Assembly: GCA_038523925.1 (NCBI GenBank)
Contig: JBCBIY010000001.1
Span: 496,001 to 560,000 of the forward strand
Direction: 5' to 3'
DNA: 64,000 nucleotides
From: JBCBWG01 sp038523925
Lineage (GTDB): Bacteria > Pseudomonadota > Alphaproteobacteria > Rhizobiales > Hyphomicrobiaceae
Numbering within the stretch: the first letter of the stretch is position 1; every line of letters starts with the position of its first letter. Under the pieces are notes generated by a model. That model was not told the origin of the DNA. It did not search any database and saw nothing but the letters and a program-made list of their open reading frames with translations. Shown piece after piece: positions 44,937 to 54,243 of the stretch. A program made the translations under genes and the position numbers.

Positions 44937-46379
44937 ATGCCAGTATTCGCAGTCCTCGCCGATATCGCCAGCACGATGGGCGCGCTCACGATCGCAGTCC
45001 TTGCGTTCGTCTTCGTCCTGAGTGTTGTCGTGTTCGTCCACGAGATGGGCCACTTCCTCGTCGCCCGCTGGTGCGGCGTGAATGTCCAGGCGTTCTCGAT
45101 CGGGTTCGGCAAAGAGATCTTCGGCTTTCGTGATCGCAAGGGAACGCGCTGGCGGGTCGCGTGGATCCCGCTGGGCGGATACGTGAAGTTTATGGATGAC
45201 GAGGACGCAACGAGCGCCGGCGCGTCAAAGTCCGAAGCCGACATGACCCCGCAGGAACGCGCGGGCGCATTTCACCTGAAGCCACTCTGGCAACGCGCCG
45301 CCGTGGTCCTTGCAGGTCCGATGGCCAACTTTATTTTCGCGATCATCGTCTTCGCGATCATGTTCATGATCTTCGGCATGCGCATGACCGAGCCGCGCGT
45401 CGGCGACGTCATGCCTGGCAAGCCGGCGGCCCTCGCAGGCCTGCAGAGCGGCGATCTTATTCGCGAGATCGACGGCGAAAGCATCAGCAGTTTCAACGAC
45501 ATCCAGCGTGCAGTCCGGATGCAGTTCGATCGCCCGCTTGGTCTGGTCGTCGAGCGTGACGGCCAGCGGATGGCCATGACGATCACGCCGTTCAAAGATT
45601 CAGCCGACGACGGGCTTGGCGGGAAGATGACTCGCGGGCTTATCGGCATTCAGGCGCCGCTGACGATCCCGCATGTGGGCGAAGTGCTGCCCGGATCGCC
45701 GGCCGCCGCCGCAGGCCTGCAAGCCCGCGATATCCTGATCTCCGTCAACGGCGCCCGCATGGAAAACGCCGCGGCCTTTGAGGCTGCGCTGACAAAAGCA
45801 CCGGGCGAGCCGCTCGCAATGGTGGTCGGCCGTGCCGGTGAACGGGTCGACGTAACCGTCGATGCGCCAAGAGCGCCGAGCGGCACGACGGCTGTTGACC
45901 TTGGACGGTCTGCGCTGGGCATCGTCTTCCGGTCGGGTGAAAGCAATGTGCGCCGCATTGAGCCCGGGCCGCTGCAGTCGCTCGGCCTCGGCGTGCGCGA
46001 GACCGGCTACGTCATCGCGACCACGCTTGGCTACATCCGCGACATCTTCGTTGGCCGCCAGGACGCGCAGCAGATCGGCGGCGTCGTCCGTATTGCTGAG
46101 GCCACACGCCAGGTCGTGAACCTGCGGCCGGAAATGCTCCCGCAGTTCATCGCGCTGATTTCGGTGAGCATCGGGCTCATCAACCTGTTCCCGATCCCGC
46201 TGCTCGATGGCGGTCATCTCGTCTTCTACGCAATCGAGGCCGTCCGCCGCCGGCCGCTCAGCGAGTCCGTCCAGGAGATCGCACATCGTTTCGGACTGGC
46301 GGTCGTCATGGCGCTGATGGTTTTCGCGCTCTGGAACGACAAACATATCGTCATCCAGCGGTGGCTCGGCATCGGGTAG
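44937..46379 (+). CDS. rseP: Intramembrane site-2 zinc protease RseP
   Basis: 480 residues from the ATG at 44937; the frame opens 43 codons earlier without homology. The HExxH zinc motif is in FVHEMGHFLVARWCG (His35, Glu36, His39), and the second metal motif is LINLFPIPLLDGGHL near the C-terminus. Two PDZ domains lie between (about 125-215 and 220-300; PGKPAALAGLQSGDLI and PGSPAAAAGLQARDIL). It cleaves anti-sigma factors and signal-peptide remnants in the inner membrane. The order dxr-rseP-bamA is conserved across proteobacteria. Confidence 0.97.
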   Translation: MPVFAVLADIASTMGALTIAVLAFVFVLSVVVFVHEMGHFLVARWCGVNVQAFSIGFGKEIFGFRDRKGTRWRVAWIPLGGYVKFMDDEDATSAGASKSEADMTPQERAGAFHLKPLWQRAAVVLAGPMANFIFAIIVFAIMFMIFGMRMTEPRVGDVMPGKPAALAGLQSGDLIREIDGESISSFNDIQRAVRMQFDRPLGLVVERDGQRMAMTITPFKDSADDGLGGKMTRGLIGIQAPLTIPHVGEVLPGSPAAAAGLQARDILISVNGARMENAAAFEAALTKAPGEPLAMVVGRAGERVDVTVDAPRAPSGTTAVDLGRSALGIVFRSGESNVRRIEPGPLQSLGLGVRETGYVIATTLGYIRDIFVGRQDAQQIGGVVRIAEATRQVVNLRPEMLPQFIALISVSIGLINLFPIPLLDGGHLVFYAIEAVRRRPLSESVQEIAHRFGLAVVMALMVFALWNDKHIVIQRWLGIG

Positions 46380-46681
46380 CCAAGCCGCATTGGGCCGCTG
46401 GGTAAGTTGTGTAGAAATCGAGTATTAGACGACCGGTAGAGCCCCGTTCATATTGCGCTGCGCGCAAGCGGAATTTCGGCAGTAGCGACCGGATTTGCCT
46501 GTGTTTGCAGGCTCCTGAAACATATCTGCCACTTCCCCAATCCCTTCTGAATCGTTAATCAATGAGGGCTCCGGCGGCGCCTCTAAGGTGCCCGTGCGCC
46601 TCGCAGTGTGGCCGCTGGACTGCAGATCGGTTCTGCCGAGGCCGGATCTGCCAGGGGGATCGGCGTAGGGGCATCGTCTTG
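46380..46681 (+). other. rseP-bamA intergenic region
   Basis: 302 bp, A/T-richer than the coding sequence, with ATCGTTAATCAATG at about 46550; probably carries a bamA promoter. On the minus strand a 32-codon frame (46425-46523) starts with ATG 8 bases after GGGGAAG and has two cysteines; I do not call it a gene. Confidence 0.4.
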
Positions 46682-49021
46682 ATGCAGATTTTGTTGCGAC
46701 ACCTGTGGGTCGGCGTGTTTCGCTGGGCGATAGCGTTCGCCGTGCTTGGCACCGGCCTGGCATTGCCAGGGCTCGACGGCAGCAGCGGTCAGGCCCAGGC
46801 TCAGACCATTCGCTCTATCGAGGTGGTTGGCAACCGACGCGTGGAGCCGGAAACGGTCCGCTCTTACCTCTCTTTCTCCGTCGGCGATCAATACGATCCG
46901 GGTCTCGCAAACGACTCGCTTCGCGCGCTCTTCCAAACGGGCCTGTTCGCCGACGTCTCAATCGACCCGCAGGGCAGCGTCGTTGTCGTCACGGTGCAGG
47001 AAAACCCTGTCGTCTCGACCGTCGCCTTCGAGGGCAACGATGAGATCGACGATAAGACGCTCGCTGGCGAAGTCCGTCTGAAGTCGCGCTCGGTTTACAC
47101 GCGGGCGCGCGCGCTCTCCGATGCGCAGCGCATCATGGCCGTCTACCGCCGGCAGGGTCGCTTCGCAGCGTCGGTCACGCCGCAGCTCATTCAGCTCGAC
47201 CAGAACCGCGTCAACGTCGTCTTCGAAATCGTCGAGGGCGAGAAGACGACGGTCCAAACCATCAACTTCGTCGGCAACCGCGCGTTCTCTGACAGCCAGT
47301 TGCGCGATATCATTTCGACGACGCAGTCGGGCTGGTTTGACTGGCTGAAGGGCACCAACGTCTACGACCCTGACCGGGTCAATCTCGATCGTGAGCTGCT
47401 GCGCCAGTACTACCTCAAGAACGGCTATGCCGATGTCCAGATCGTCAACTCAAACGCTGAGTTGGATCGCGACGGGCAGGGCTTCTTCATCACGTTCGTG
47501 ATCGAGGAGGGCGAGCTTTACCGCTTCGGCGACGTCCGCATCGAGAACAGCCTTCCCGAGTTGCGGCCTGAGACCCTGCAGGGCGAGATCCTGACGCTGT
47601 CGGGCGCGACCTTTGACTCCTCCAAGATCGACAAGACGGTCGAGAAGCTGACGCTGCGCGTCGCCGAGCAGGGCTTCGCCTTTGCCCGGGTCCGCCCGCG
47701 CGCCGATCGCGATCCTGATGGCCGGCTGATCAACCTCAGCTATGTCATCGATGAAGGCTCGCGGATTTACATCGAGCGGATCGACATCTCCGGCAACGAG
47801 CGCACGAAGGACTACGTGGTCCGTCGCGAGTTCCGGCTAGCAGAAGGCGACGCGTTCAACCCGCTTATGGTCGACCGCGCGCGCAAACGCCTGCAGGCGC
47901 TCGGCTTCTTCAAGGCGGTCAACGTGCGCCCGCGGCCTGGGTCCGGTCCTGACCGCGTGGTCATTGACGTCCGCCTGACGGAGCAGCCAACGGGCGAGCT
48001 TTCGTTCGGTGCCGGCTATTCGACGACGGAAGGCGTAATCGGCGACATCGGCATTACCGAGCGCAACTTGTTCGGCAACGGTCAGTTCCTCCGCCTCAAG
48101 CTCGCTGGCTCGCTTGAGCGGATGCAGATCGACTTGAGCTTTACCGAGCCGCGGTTCCTCGATCGCAATCTGTCAGCCGGCTTCGACCTCTTCCACAAGG
48201 AACTCGATTCCCAGGATACGTCTGGCTACAAAAGCCGGAAGTCCGGTGGCTCGCTGCGCCTCGGGTTCCCGCTTGCCGAGAACCTCTGGATGACGACGCG
48301 CTACTCGATCACGCGCGACGAGATCTTCGACGTCACAGACAGCAACGTTTCGCCCGCCGTTCAGCAGGCGAGCGAGGAGGGCGCTTACCTGACATCGCTC
48401 ATCGGTACGGTGATCCGATACGACCAGCGCAACCATCCGCGTAACCCGAACAAGGGCTACCTCGTCTCGGTCGGCGCCGACTTCGCCGGTGTTGGCGGGG
48501 ACAGCCAGTACGTTCGTCTCTCAGGCGAGCTCCGCGGCTACTATCCGATCATGGAGAGCGTGACGCTCGTTGGCCGTGCAATCGGTGGCCATATCGCCGG
48601 CTGGGGCGGAGAAGAGCCGCGCCTGCTCGATCTCTATTACAAGGGCGGCGAGACTATTCGCGGCTTCGGCCGGTCGGGCATCGGCCCACGGGACATCGCA
48701 ACGGGCGATGCGCTCGGTGGGCAGACCTATTGGGCCGTTACGGGTGAAGTGCGGTTCCCGTTCCCGCTGGTGCCGTCGGAGCTTGGGATCACGGGGGCCG
48801 TGTTCGCAGATGCCGGTTCGGTCTTCGGGGCGACGGACTTTGCCAAGACGGCGGCCTCGACCAATCTGCAGGACGATGCCTCCGTCCGTGCGTCTGTTGG
48901 TGCGTCGCTCCTCTGGAATTCTCCGCTTGGGCCGCTGCGCTTCGACTACGCGTTCCCGCTTCTCAAAGAAGACTACGACGACGTCCAGAACTTCCGCTTC
49001 GGCGCCTCGACCAAGTTTTAA
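46682..49021 (+). CDS. bamA: Outer-membrane protein assembly factor BamA
   Basis: 779 residues: signal peptide (cleavage near QAQA-QT, about residue 40), five POTRA repeats (about 42-370), e.g. IRSIEVVGNRRVEPETVRSY, QTINFVGNRAFSDSQLRDI and IERIDISGNERTKDYVVRRE, then the 16-strand barrel (about 400-779) with GGETIRGFGRSGIGPRD (the VRGF-type lid motif) and a terminal aromatic strand (FGASTKF). It inserts beta-barrel proteins in the outer membrane, including the barrel proteins of this window. The start could also be the TTG one codon earlier. No skp gene follows, unlike enterobacteria. Confidence 0.97.
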   Translation: MQILLRHLWVGVFRWAIAFAVLGTGLALPGLDGSSGQAQAQTIRSIEVVGNRRVEPETVRSYLSFSVGDQYDPGLANDSLRALFQTGLFADVSIDPQGSVVVVTVQENPVVSTVAFEGNDEIDDKTLAGEVRLKSRSVYTRARALSDAQRIMAVYRRQGRFAASVTPQLIQLDQNRVNVVFEIVEGEKTTVQTINFVGNRAFSDSQLRDIISTTQSGWFDWLKGTNVYDPDRVNLDRELLRQYYLKNGYADVQIVNSNAELDRDGQGFFITFVIEEGELYRFGDVRIENSLPELRPETLQGEILTLSGATFDSSKIDKTVEKLTLRVAEQGFAFARVRPRADRDPDGRLINLSYVIDEGSRIYIERIDISGNERTKDYVVRREFRLAEGDAFNPLMVDRARKRLQALGFFKAVNVRPRPGSGPDRVVIDVRLTEQPTGELSFGAGYSTTEGVIGDIGITERNLFGNGQFLRLKLAGSLERMQIDLSFTEPRFLDRNLSAGFDLFHKELDSQDTSGYKSRKSGGSLRLGFPLAENLWMTTRYSITRDEIFDVTDSNVSPAVQQASEEGAYLTSLIGTVIRYDQRNHPRNPNKGYLVSVGADFAGVGGDSQYVRLSGELRGYYPIMESVTLVGRAIGGHIAGWGGEEPRLLDLYYKGGETIRGFGRSGIGPRDIATGDALGGQTYWAVTGEVRFPFPLVPSELGITGAVFADAGSVFGATDFAKTAASTNLQDDASVRASVGASLLWNSPLGPLRFDYAFPLLKEDYDDVQNFRFGASTKF

Positions 49022-49191
49022 CGAACCGTCTCCGGCTGAGCCGCTGCGTTTCGCGCGGCGGCTCGCCCTCTCTTTGCCAGCCTTGCGACGCGGCTGCGCC
49101 TACCACTCCCATTGCCGCTGCGGGTCCGAACGCGTAAACCGCCGATGCGCGACCTCGACCAGGGCGCATGGTGTTTTGCGGCGGGACGACA

Positions 49192-50235
49192 ATGGACGGA
49201 CAGCACCCGGGCTTCTTTGATCGTGCAGGGCCATTCACGGTCGCCCAAATCGCCGATCATCTCGCCGCCGACAGCACATCGGCCAAACCCGAACTGCTGG
49301 AAAAGCCGGTCAGTGGTATCGCGCCACTGGATGCCGCGAGCGGTACCGATCTGACCTTCCTGCACAACCCGAAGTATGCGGCGGCACTGCCATCGACGGC
49401 GGCGGCGGCCTGCCTGGTGCGGCCCGACATGCGCGACGCCGTCCCTGAGCAAGTCGCAGCGCTCGTGATGGCCGATCCTTATCGCGGGTTTGCGGGCGCG
49501 CTCGGCCTGTTCTTTCCAGATGCCGTCGGCGGCCCGTCTGCCGAGAGCGGACCCGGCGCCGCGCCCGTCAGCCCAAGCGCCCGGATCGAAGACGGCGCGA
49601 TCATCGAGGCTGGCGCGATCATCGGGCCCGAAGCGCAAATTGGGCGGGGCACACGGATCGCCGCCGGCGCCGTCGTTGGCCGCCGCTGTACCGTCGGCCG
49701 CGACGCCTACATCGGCCCAAACGTGGTTGTGATCTGCTCACTGATCGGCGACCGCGTGATCCTGCATCCGGGCGTCCGGCTGGGGCAGGATGGGTTCGGT
49801 TTCGCAATGGGCCCTGGCGGGCATATGAAGGTGCCTCAGATTGGCCGGGTGATTGTGCAAGACGATGTCGAGATCGGTGCCGGTACGACGGTCGATCGCG
49901 GTGCGCTTAAGGATACGATCATCGGCGAGGGCACGAAAATTGATAATCTTGTACAGATCGGGCACAACGTCGTCATCGGGCGGCACTGCGTGATCGTTGC
50001 TCAGGTCGGCATTTCCGGGTCCACCCAGCTCGAGGATTTCGTGGTTATGGGCGGGCAGTCCGGAGCCGTCGGACATGTCCGCGTCGGGGCCGGAGCGCGG
50101 ATCGCGGGCGCGAGCCACGTGAAATCCGATGTTCCACCCGGCGCACGTCTTGGCGGCACGCCCGCCCGGCCACTGCGCCAGTGGATCCGCGAGATGGCCA
50201 CGCTCAAGCGGCTCGCGGCGAAGTCGAAAACCTGA
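49192..50235 (+). CDS. lpxD: UDP-3-O-acylglucosamine N-acyltransferase
   Basis: 347 residues from the ATG at 49192 (an ATG eight codons upstream, 49168, is possible). An N-terminal uridine-binding domain (to about residue 105) is followed by the left-handed beta helix of hexapeptide repeats (IEDGAIIEAGAIIGPEAQIG and so on). The catalytic histidine is in NLVQIGHNVVIGRH. It adds the second hydroxyacyl chain to the lipid A precursor. Located 170 bp after bamA; that gap holds a long GC hairpin at about 49038-49064. Confidence 0.96.
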   Translation: MDGQHPGFFDRAGPFTVAQIADHLAADSTSAKPELLEKPVSGIAPLDAASGTDLTFLHNPKYAAALPSTAAAACLVRPDMRDAVPEQVAALVMADPYRGFAGALGLFFPDAVGGPSAESGPGAAPVSPSARIEDGAIIEAGAIIGPEAQIGRGTRIAAGAVVGRRCTVGRDAYIGPNVVVICSLIGDRVILHPGVRLGQDGFGFAMGPGGHMKVPQIGRVIVQDDVEIGAGTTVDRGALKDTIIGEGTKIDNLVQIGHNVVIGRHCVIVAQVGISGSTQLEDFVVMGGQSGAVGHVRVGAGARIAGASHVKSDVPPGARLGGTPARPLRQWIREMATLKRLAAKSKT

Positions 50236-50270
50236 TTGGAGCATCGCGGGCCGCCCGCGCAGGACATCGC

Positions 50271-50780
50271 ATGAACGATCTAAGCGAAACCCCAAAAACC
50301 GGTGCGCGTGCGTCTGCCGACATCGCCAAGGTGATGAAGCTCCTGCCGCATCGCTATCCGTTTCTGCTCGTCGATGCCATTCACGAGATGGACGGCGACG
50401 AAAGTGCGGTGGGCCTCAAGAACGTGACCATCAACGAACCGTTCTTTCAGGGCCACTTCCCGCAATACCCGGTGATGCCCGGCGTGCTGATCATTGAAGG
50501 CCTCGCGCAGACGGCCGGCGCGCTCTGCGTGCACAGCCTTGGCGAGGACTACAAAGCCGAGCTCGTATATTTCATGGGCATCGACAAAGCGAAGTTCCGC
50601 AAGCCGGTTCTCCCCGGCGACCAACTCCACTATCATGTCCGCAAGATCCGAAATCGCGGTCGGGTGTGGCGGTTCCAGGGCGAGGCCAAAGTCGACGGTA
50701 AGGTCGTCGCCGAAGCCGAGATCAGCGCCATGCTCGCTGACACGGCAGAGGCGCGGGCTTTCGCGGCAACGAATGGCTGA
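50271..50780 (+). CDS. fabZ: 3-hydroxyacyl-[acyl-carrier-protein] dehydratase FabZ
   Basis: 169 residues from the ATG at 50271. Hot-dog fold with the LPHRYPFLLVD start and the catalytic FFQGHFPQYPVMPGVLIIE segment (His and, on the next helix, Glu in LIIEGLAQTAGAL). It dehydrates 3-hydroxyacyl-ACP in fatty-acid elongation and competes with LpxA/LpxD for the same substrate pool, which explains its place in the lipid A operon. Its end overlaps lpxA by 8 bases. Confidence 0.97.
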   Translation: MNDLSETPKTGARASADIAKVMKLLPHRYPFLLVDAIHEMDGDESAVGLKNVTINEPFFQGHFPQYPVMPGVLIIEGLAQTAGALCVHSLGEDYKAELVYFMGIDKAKFRKPVLPGDQLHYHVRKIRNRGRVWRFQGEAKVDGKVVAEAEISAMLADTAEARAFAATNG

Positions 50781-51573
50781 CACGAAAATCCACCCGACGG
50801 CCGTGGTGGAAGATGGCGCCGAGATCGGTGACGGCTCGGTGATCGGTCCGTTTTGTATGATCGGGCCAACCGTCAAACTCGGCGCGGGATGCAGGCTTGA
50901 GAGCCACGTCGCCATTCATGGCGATACGACCATCGGCGACGAGGCCCATATCTTCCCGTTCGCCTCGATCGGTCATCAACCGCAAGACCTGAAGTACAGG
51001 GGTGAAGCCTCGCGGCTGACCGTCGGCGCGCGATGTCAGATCCGCGAAGGCGTGACGATGAACCCCGGCACGGAGGGCGGCGGACTGCTGACATCGGTCG
51101 GTGATGATTGCGCATTCCTCGCCAACTCGCATGTCGGCCACGACTGCCGCGTCGGCAACAACGTTGTCTTCTCAAACAACGTCATGCTCGCGGGCCACTG
51201 CACGGTGAGCGACTATGTCATCATCGGTGGCGGCGCTGCCGTCATTCAGTTTGCCCGCGTTGGCCCGCATGCGTTTGTCGGCGGTATGTCGGGTCTCGAA
51301 AATGATCTGATCCCGTACGGCATGGCCATGGGCAACCGGGCGTATCTCTCGGGCCTCAACATCATCGGTCTGCAGCGGCGCGGCTTCTCCCGCGATGATA
51401 TCCACGACCTGCGCCGCGCCTACCGCTTGCTGTTTGCTGACGAGGGGACGCTTGCTGAACGCATGGACGATGTTGCAGAGGAATTCTCCGAGCATCCGAT
51501 CGTCCAGGAAATCGTCGCGTTCATGCGCGAGGGCGGCAAGCGCTCCCTCTGCACGCCCCGCGATGTCACCTGA
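50773..51573 (+). CDS. lpxA: Acyl-ACP-UDP-N-acetylglucosamine O-acyltransferase
   Basis: 266 residues from the ATG at 50773. Left-handed beta helix with hexapeptide repeats from residue 5 (IHPTAVVEDGAEIGDGSVIG), the catalytic His in LANSHVGHDCRVGNNVV, and the helical C-terminal domain (NIIGLQRRGFSRDDIHDLRR). It adds the first 3-hydroxyacyl chain to UDP-GlcNAc in lipid A synthesis. Translationally coupled to fabZ at its start; 14 bp from lpxI. Confidence 0.97.
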   Translation: MADTKIHPTAVVEDGAEIGDGSVIGPFCMIGPTVKLGAGCRLESHVAIHGDTTIGDEAHIFPFASIGHQPQDLKYRGEASRLTVGARCQIREGVTMNPGTEGGGLLTSVGDDCAFLANSHVGHDCRVGNNVVFSNNVMLAGHCTVSDYVIIGGGAAVIQFARVGPHAFVGGMSGLENDLIPYGMAMGNRAYLSGLNIIGLQRRGFSRDDIHDLRRAYRLLFADEGTLAERMDDVAEEFSEHPIVQEIVAFMREGGKRSLCTPRDVT

Positions 51574-51587
51574 CGGCGGGCAATCGC

Positions 51588-53009
51588 GTGGACCGGGGCG
51601 GACCACCACAAAGCGCCACGAACGAACCGTCGTCGCCAGGCGAAGAGGCCCTGCAACCGGCAGGCGCACCTCAGCCGCTTTGCATTCTGGCTGGCTCGGG
51701 GACGTTGCCGGGCGAGATCGCCGATAGCGTCGTCGGGACCGGCGGCACCGTGCACATCGTCGGCCTCAGAGGCGTCGCGTCGGACGACATCGCGCGTCAT
51801 CCACATAGCTGGACCGGGCTCGGTCAGGTCGCCCGCATGTTGCGCCTGATGCGCGCGTCTGGTGCCGGGCGGCTTCTTATCGTCGGCGGACTGCAGCGCC
51901 CGAACCTCTGGCACCTCCGGCCGGACCTCGGGTTTCTCGCCCACTTCAAGACCATTGCGGGGATCATGCGCGGCGGCGACGACGCCGTGCTCCGCAGGGT
52001 CATCCGTTTCTTCGAGGCGCAAGGGCTTGAGGTTGTCGGGGTGCCTGATGTCGCGCCGGAGGTCGTTGTCGGACGCGATCTTTCCATCGGAGCCGCGCCG
52101 ACTGATAGCGACCCGGCCGGCACGCCGGGGCCCGCACCTGCGATTGCGACGGCAACGCGCTTGATCCGAGCGCTTGCGGACTTCGACATCGGGCAGGGGG
52201 CAATTGCTGTGCCCGAAGGCGTGATCGGCATCGAGGATGGCGGGGGGACGGCGCGTCTGATTGCCGGCGCACGCGGCATCGGCGACCGCGAGGCCGTGCT
52301 CGTGAAGATGACCAAGGCTGGCCAGGAAACGCGCGTCGACCTGCCGACCGCCGGCCCCGACACCATCGCGCAGGCACGCACGGTTGGGCTGAGCGGCATT
52401 GCGCTTGAAGCTGGCCGAAGCCTGATTGCCGAGCGTAAGCGGACGATGCGCGACGCGCGCGCGGCCGGCATCAGCATTCGCGGTTTCGCGGCGGGCGACG
52501 ACGGGGCGCTGCCGCGGCGAACAGTCGGTCTGCCGCGCGACATTGACGAGCGCGAAGACGCGGCCACCAGCGCGCGCATCGCGGTGACAGCGTGGCCGCA
52601 TCTCGCGGTGTCGCGCCGGAGCCTCGGCGTCTTCGTCCGCCGCCAACATGCGAAAGTTATCGTCGTCGATGGTCTGTCCAACGCGATGCTCGCCGAAAGA
52701 ATTGGCACCATCGCGCATCAGAGCAGCTTCGGCCTGGTCCCCCGCCGGCTCGGCGCCGTGACGATCGTCCTCGACGCCGGGCGGAACTCTCGCGCACAAA
52801 TCGCAGGTCTTCGTGCGCTGCTTCCGACCCTGCGCGAACGGCGCATTGCCACGCTGGTCATTCTCGCCGCCGCGCCATCTCCAACCGTCGGGACACCGCT
52901 CGCAGCATCATTTGAGCAGGCGTTGGCCGCCGCAGTCGCCCCGCTGCCGCTGACCCTGCACGTCCATGCGTTGAGCTTCGATCCTGACGGTCGGGCAATT
53001 GTGACATGA
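51588..53009 (+). CDS. lpxI: UDP-2,3-diacylglucosamine pyrophosphatase LpxI with long C-terminal extension
   Basis: 473 residues from a GTG at 51588. Residues about 30-300 are a normal LpxI (DUF1009): CILAGSGTLPGEIADSVV, HFKTIAGIMRGGDDAVL, RGIGDREAVLVKMTKAGQE, VDLPTAGPDTI and ending AAGISIRGF. LpxI hydrolyses UDP-2,3-diacylglucosamine to lipid X, replacing LpxH in alphaproteobacteria. The usual length is about 270-290; here about 173 residues continue after 300, with alternating beta/alpha-like stretches (HAKVIVVDGLSNAMLAER, ATLVILAAAP). I do not recognise that part. Codon use is continuous with the core. The ATGA overlap with lpxB shows that the stop is the true end. Confidence 0.93.
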   Translation: MDRGGPPQSATNEPSSPGEEALQPAGAPQPLCILAGSGTLPGEIADSVVGTGGTVHIVGLRGVASDDIARHPHSWTGLGQVARMLRLMRASGAGRLLIVGGLQRPNLWHLRPDLGFLAHFKTIAGIMRGGDDAVLRRVIRFFEAQGLEVVGVPDVAPEVVVGRDLSIGAAPTDSDPAGTPGPAPAIATATRLIRALADFDIGQGAIAVPEGVIGIEDGGGTARLIAGARGIGDREAVLVKMTKAGQETRVDLPTAGPDTIAQARTVGLSGIALEAGRSLIAERKRTMRDARAAGISIRGFAAGDDGALPRRTVGLPRDIDEREDAATSARIAVTAWPHLAVSRRSLGVFVRRQHAKVIVVDGLSNAMLAERIGTIAHQSSFGLVPRRLGAVTIVLDAGRNSRAQIAGLRALLPTLRERRIATLVILAAAPSPTVGTPLAASFEQALAAAVAPLPLTLHVHALSFDPDGRAIVT

Positions 53010-54184
53010 GCACGCGCGTTTTTATCGTTTGCGGCGAACCATCAGGCGATCATCTCGGTGCCGGCCTGATGCGGGCGATGCAGCGCCGCGAAGGCCATGA
53101 TTTTGCGTTCAGTGGCGTTGGCGGACCGGCGATGGAAGCTGCGGGCTTCACGCCGCTCTTTCCGCTCGATGAGATCACCGTCATGGGCCCGCTCGCCATC
53201 GCAAAGGCCTACCGGCGGCTACGGCGGCGCGCGTTGGAGTGCGTCGCAGCCGGCGTCGCCGCGAACCCTGACCTTGTGATCATCATCGATGCGCCGGAGT
53301 TCACGCATCCCGTCGCCAAACGCATTCGCAAGCAGCGGCCGGACATCCCCATAGTCGACTACGTGAGCCCGACCGTCTGGGCCTGGCGGCCGGGCCGGGC
53401 TGCTAAGATGCGGGCCTACGTCGATCACGTGCTTGCGCTGCTGCCGTTTGAACCGGCAGCGCACGCGCGGCTCGGCGGTCCACCGTGCACCTACGTCGGC
53501 CATCCGCTTGTCGAGCGACGCGGTGAGATCCGTGGCCTTGACGCGCAACCGCTGCTCAGAAGGCTCGGCCTTGCGCGCGATGAGCGCATCCTCGTCGTCC
53601 TGCCTGGTAGCCGGTCTGGCGAGGTGGCGCGACTGCTACCGGCGTTCGGCGAGACCGTCGCGCGCCTCAGGGCAAGCGCGCCGCCGTTCAGCGTGATCAT
53701 CCCAGCCGTTACGCGCCACGAGGCTGCAATCCGCAAGGCCGCCGCCGACTGGGATGGCCCGGTCCACGTCGTCACCGGCGAAGCCGACAAGTGGCAGACA
53801 TTCCACCTCGCGACGGCGGCGCTTGCAGCGTCTGGCACCGTCACGCTCGAGCTTGGCGTTGCCGGTGTGCCGATGGTGGTTGCCTACAAGGTCGACCCGC
53901 TTGCAGCGCAACTCCGCTTTCTGGTGAACGTGCCGTCCATCGTGCTTGCCAATCTCGTGCTCGATGAGCGCGCCTTCCCGGAGTTCATTCAACAGGACTG
54001 CAACGCGGCGACGCTTGCCGGCGCCGTCGCGCCGCTGTTGTCCGAAACGCCCGCGCGCCGCGCGCAGCTTGGCGCCCTTGAACGGCTCGACGCGCGCATA
54101 GTCGCCGGTGTCGAAAGCCCGTCTGAAGCGGCGACGGATGTTGTTTTGGATGTGCTGGCTGGCCGGTCCGCAGGCGGCTGCTAA
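53006..54184 (+). CDS. lpxB: Lipid A disaccharide synthase
   Basis: 392 residues. GT-B-like family 19 glycosyltransferase with the FIVCGEPSGDHLGAGLM start, ITVMGPLAIAKAY, YVSPTVWAWRPGRAA and the nucleotide-binding VVLPGSRSGEVARLLPAF, plus LAASGTVTLELGVAGVPMVV. It joins UDP-diacylglucosamine (substrate of LpxI) to lipid X (its product) at the membrane surface. It overlaps lpxI by 4 bases (ATGA) and closes the long operon. No terminator was recognised in the next 59 bp. Confidence 0.96.
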   Translation: MSTRVFIVCGEPSGDHLGAGLMRAMQRREGHDFAFSGVGGPAMEAAGFTPLFPLDEITVMGPLAIAKAYRRLRRRALECVAAGVAANPDLVIIIDAPEFTHPVAKRIRKQRPDIPIVDYVSPTVWAWRPGRAAKMRAYVDHVLALLPFEPAAHARLGGPPCTYVGHPLVERRGEIRGLDAQPLLRRLGLARDERILVVLPGSRSGEVARLLPAFGETVARLRASAPPFSVIIPAVTRHEAAIRKAAADWDGPVHVVTGEADKWQTFHLATAALAASGTVTLELGVAGVPMVVAYKVDPLAAQLRFLVNVPSIVLANLVLDERAFPEFIQQDCNAATLAGAVAPLLSETPARRAQLGALERLDARIVAGVESPSEAATDVVLDVLAGRSAGGC

Positions 54185-54243
54185 AGAGCATCCGGGTCTG
54201 GTCGGAGCGCCTGGCCTGAAAGGTCCGGCGAAATAGACAGGTG

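Noticed and set aside
49038..49064. GC-rich hairpin after bamA
   Set aside because: No T-run, and lpxD follows on the same strand in a conserved operon, so termination is unlikely.
51420..52799. 459-codon frame opposite lpxA-lpxI
   Set aside because: Low-complexity Arg/Ala composition, antisense to genes with clear motifs. It does not explain the LpxI extension.
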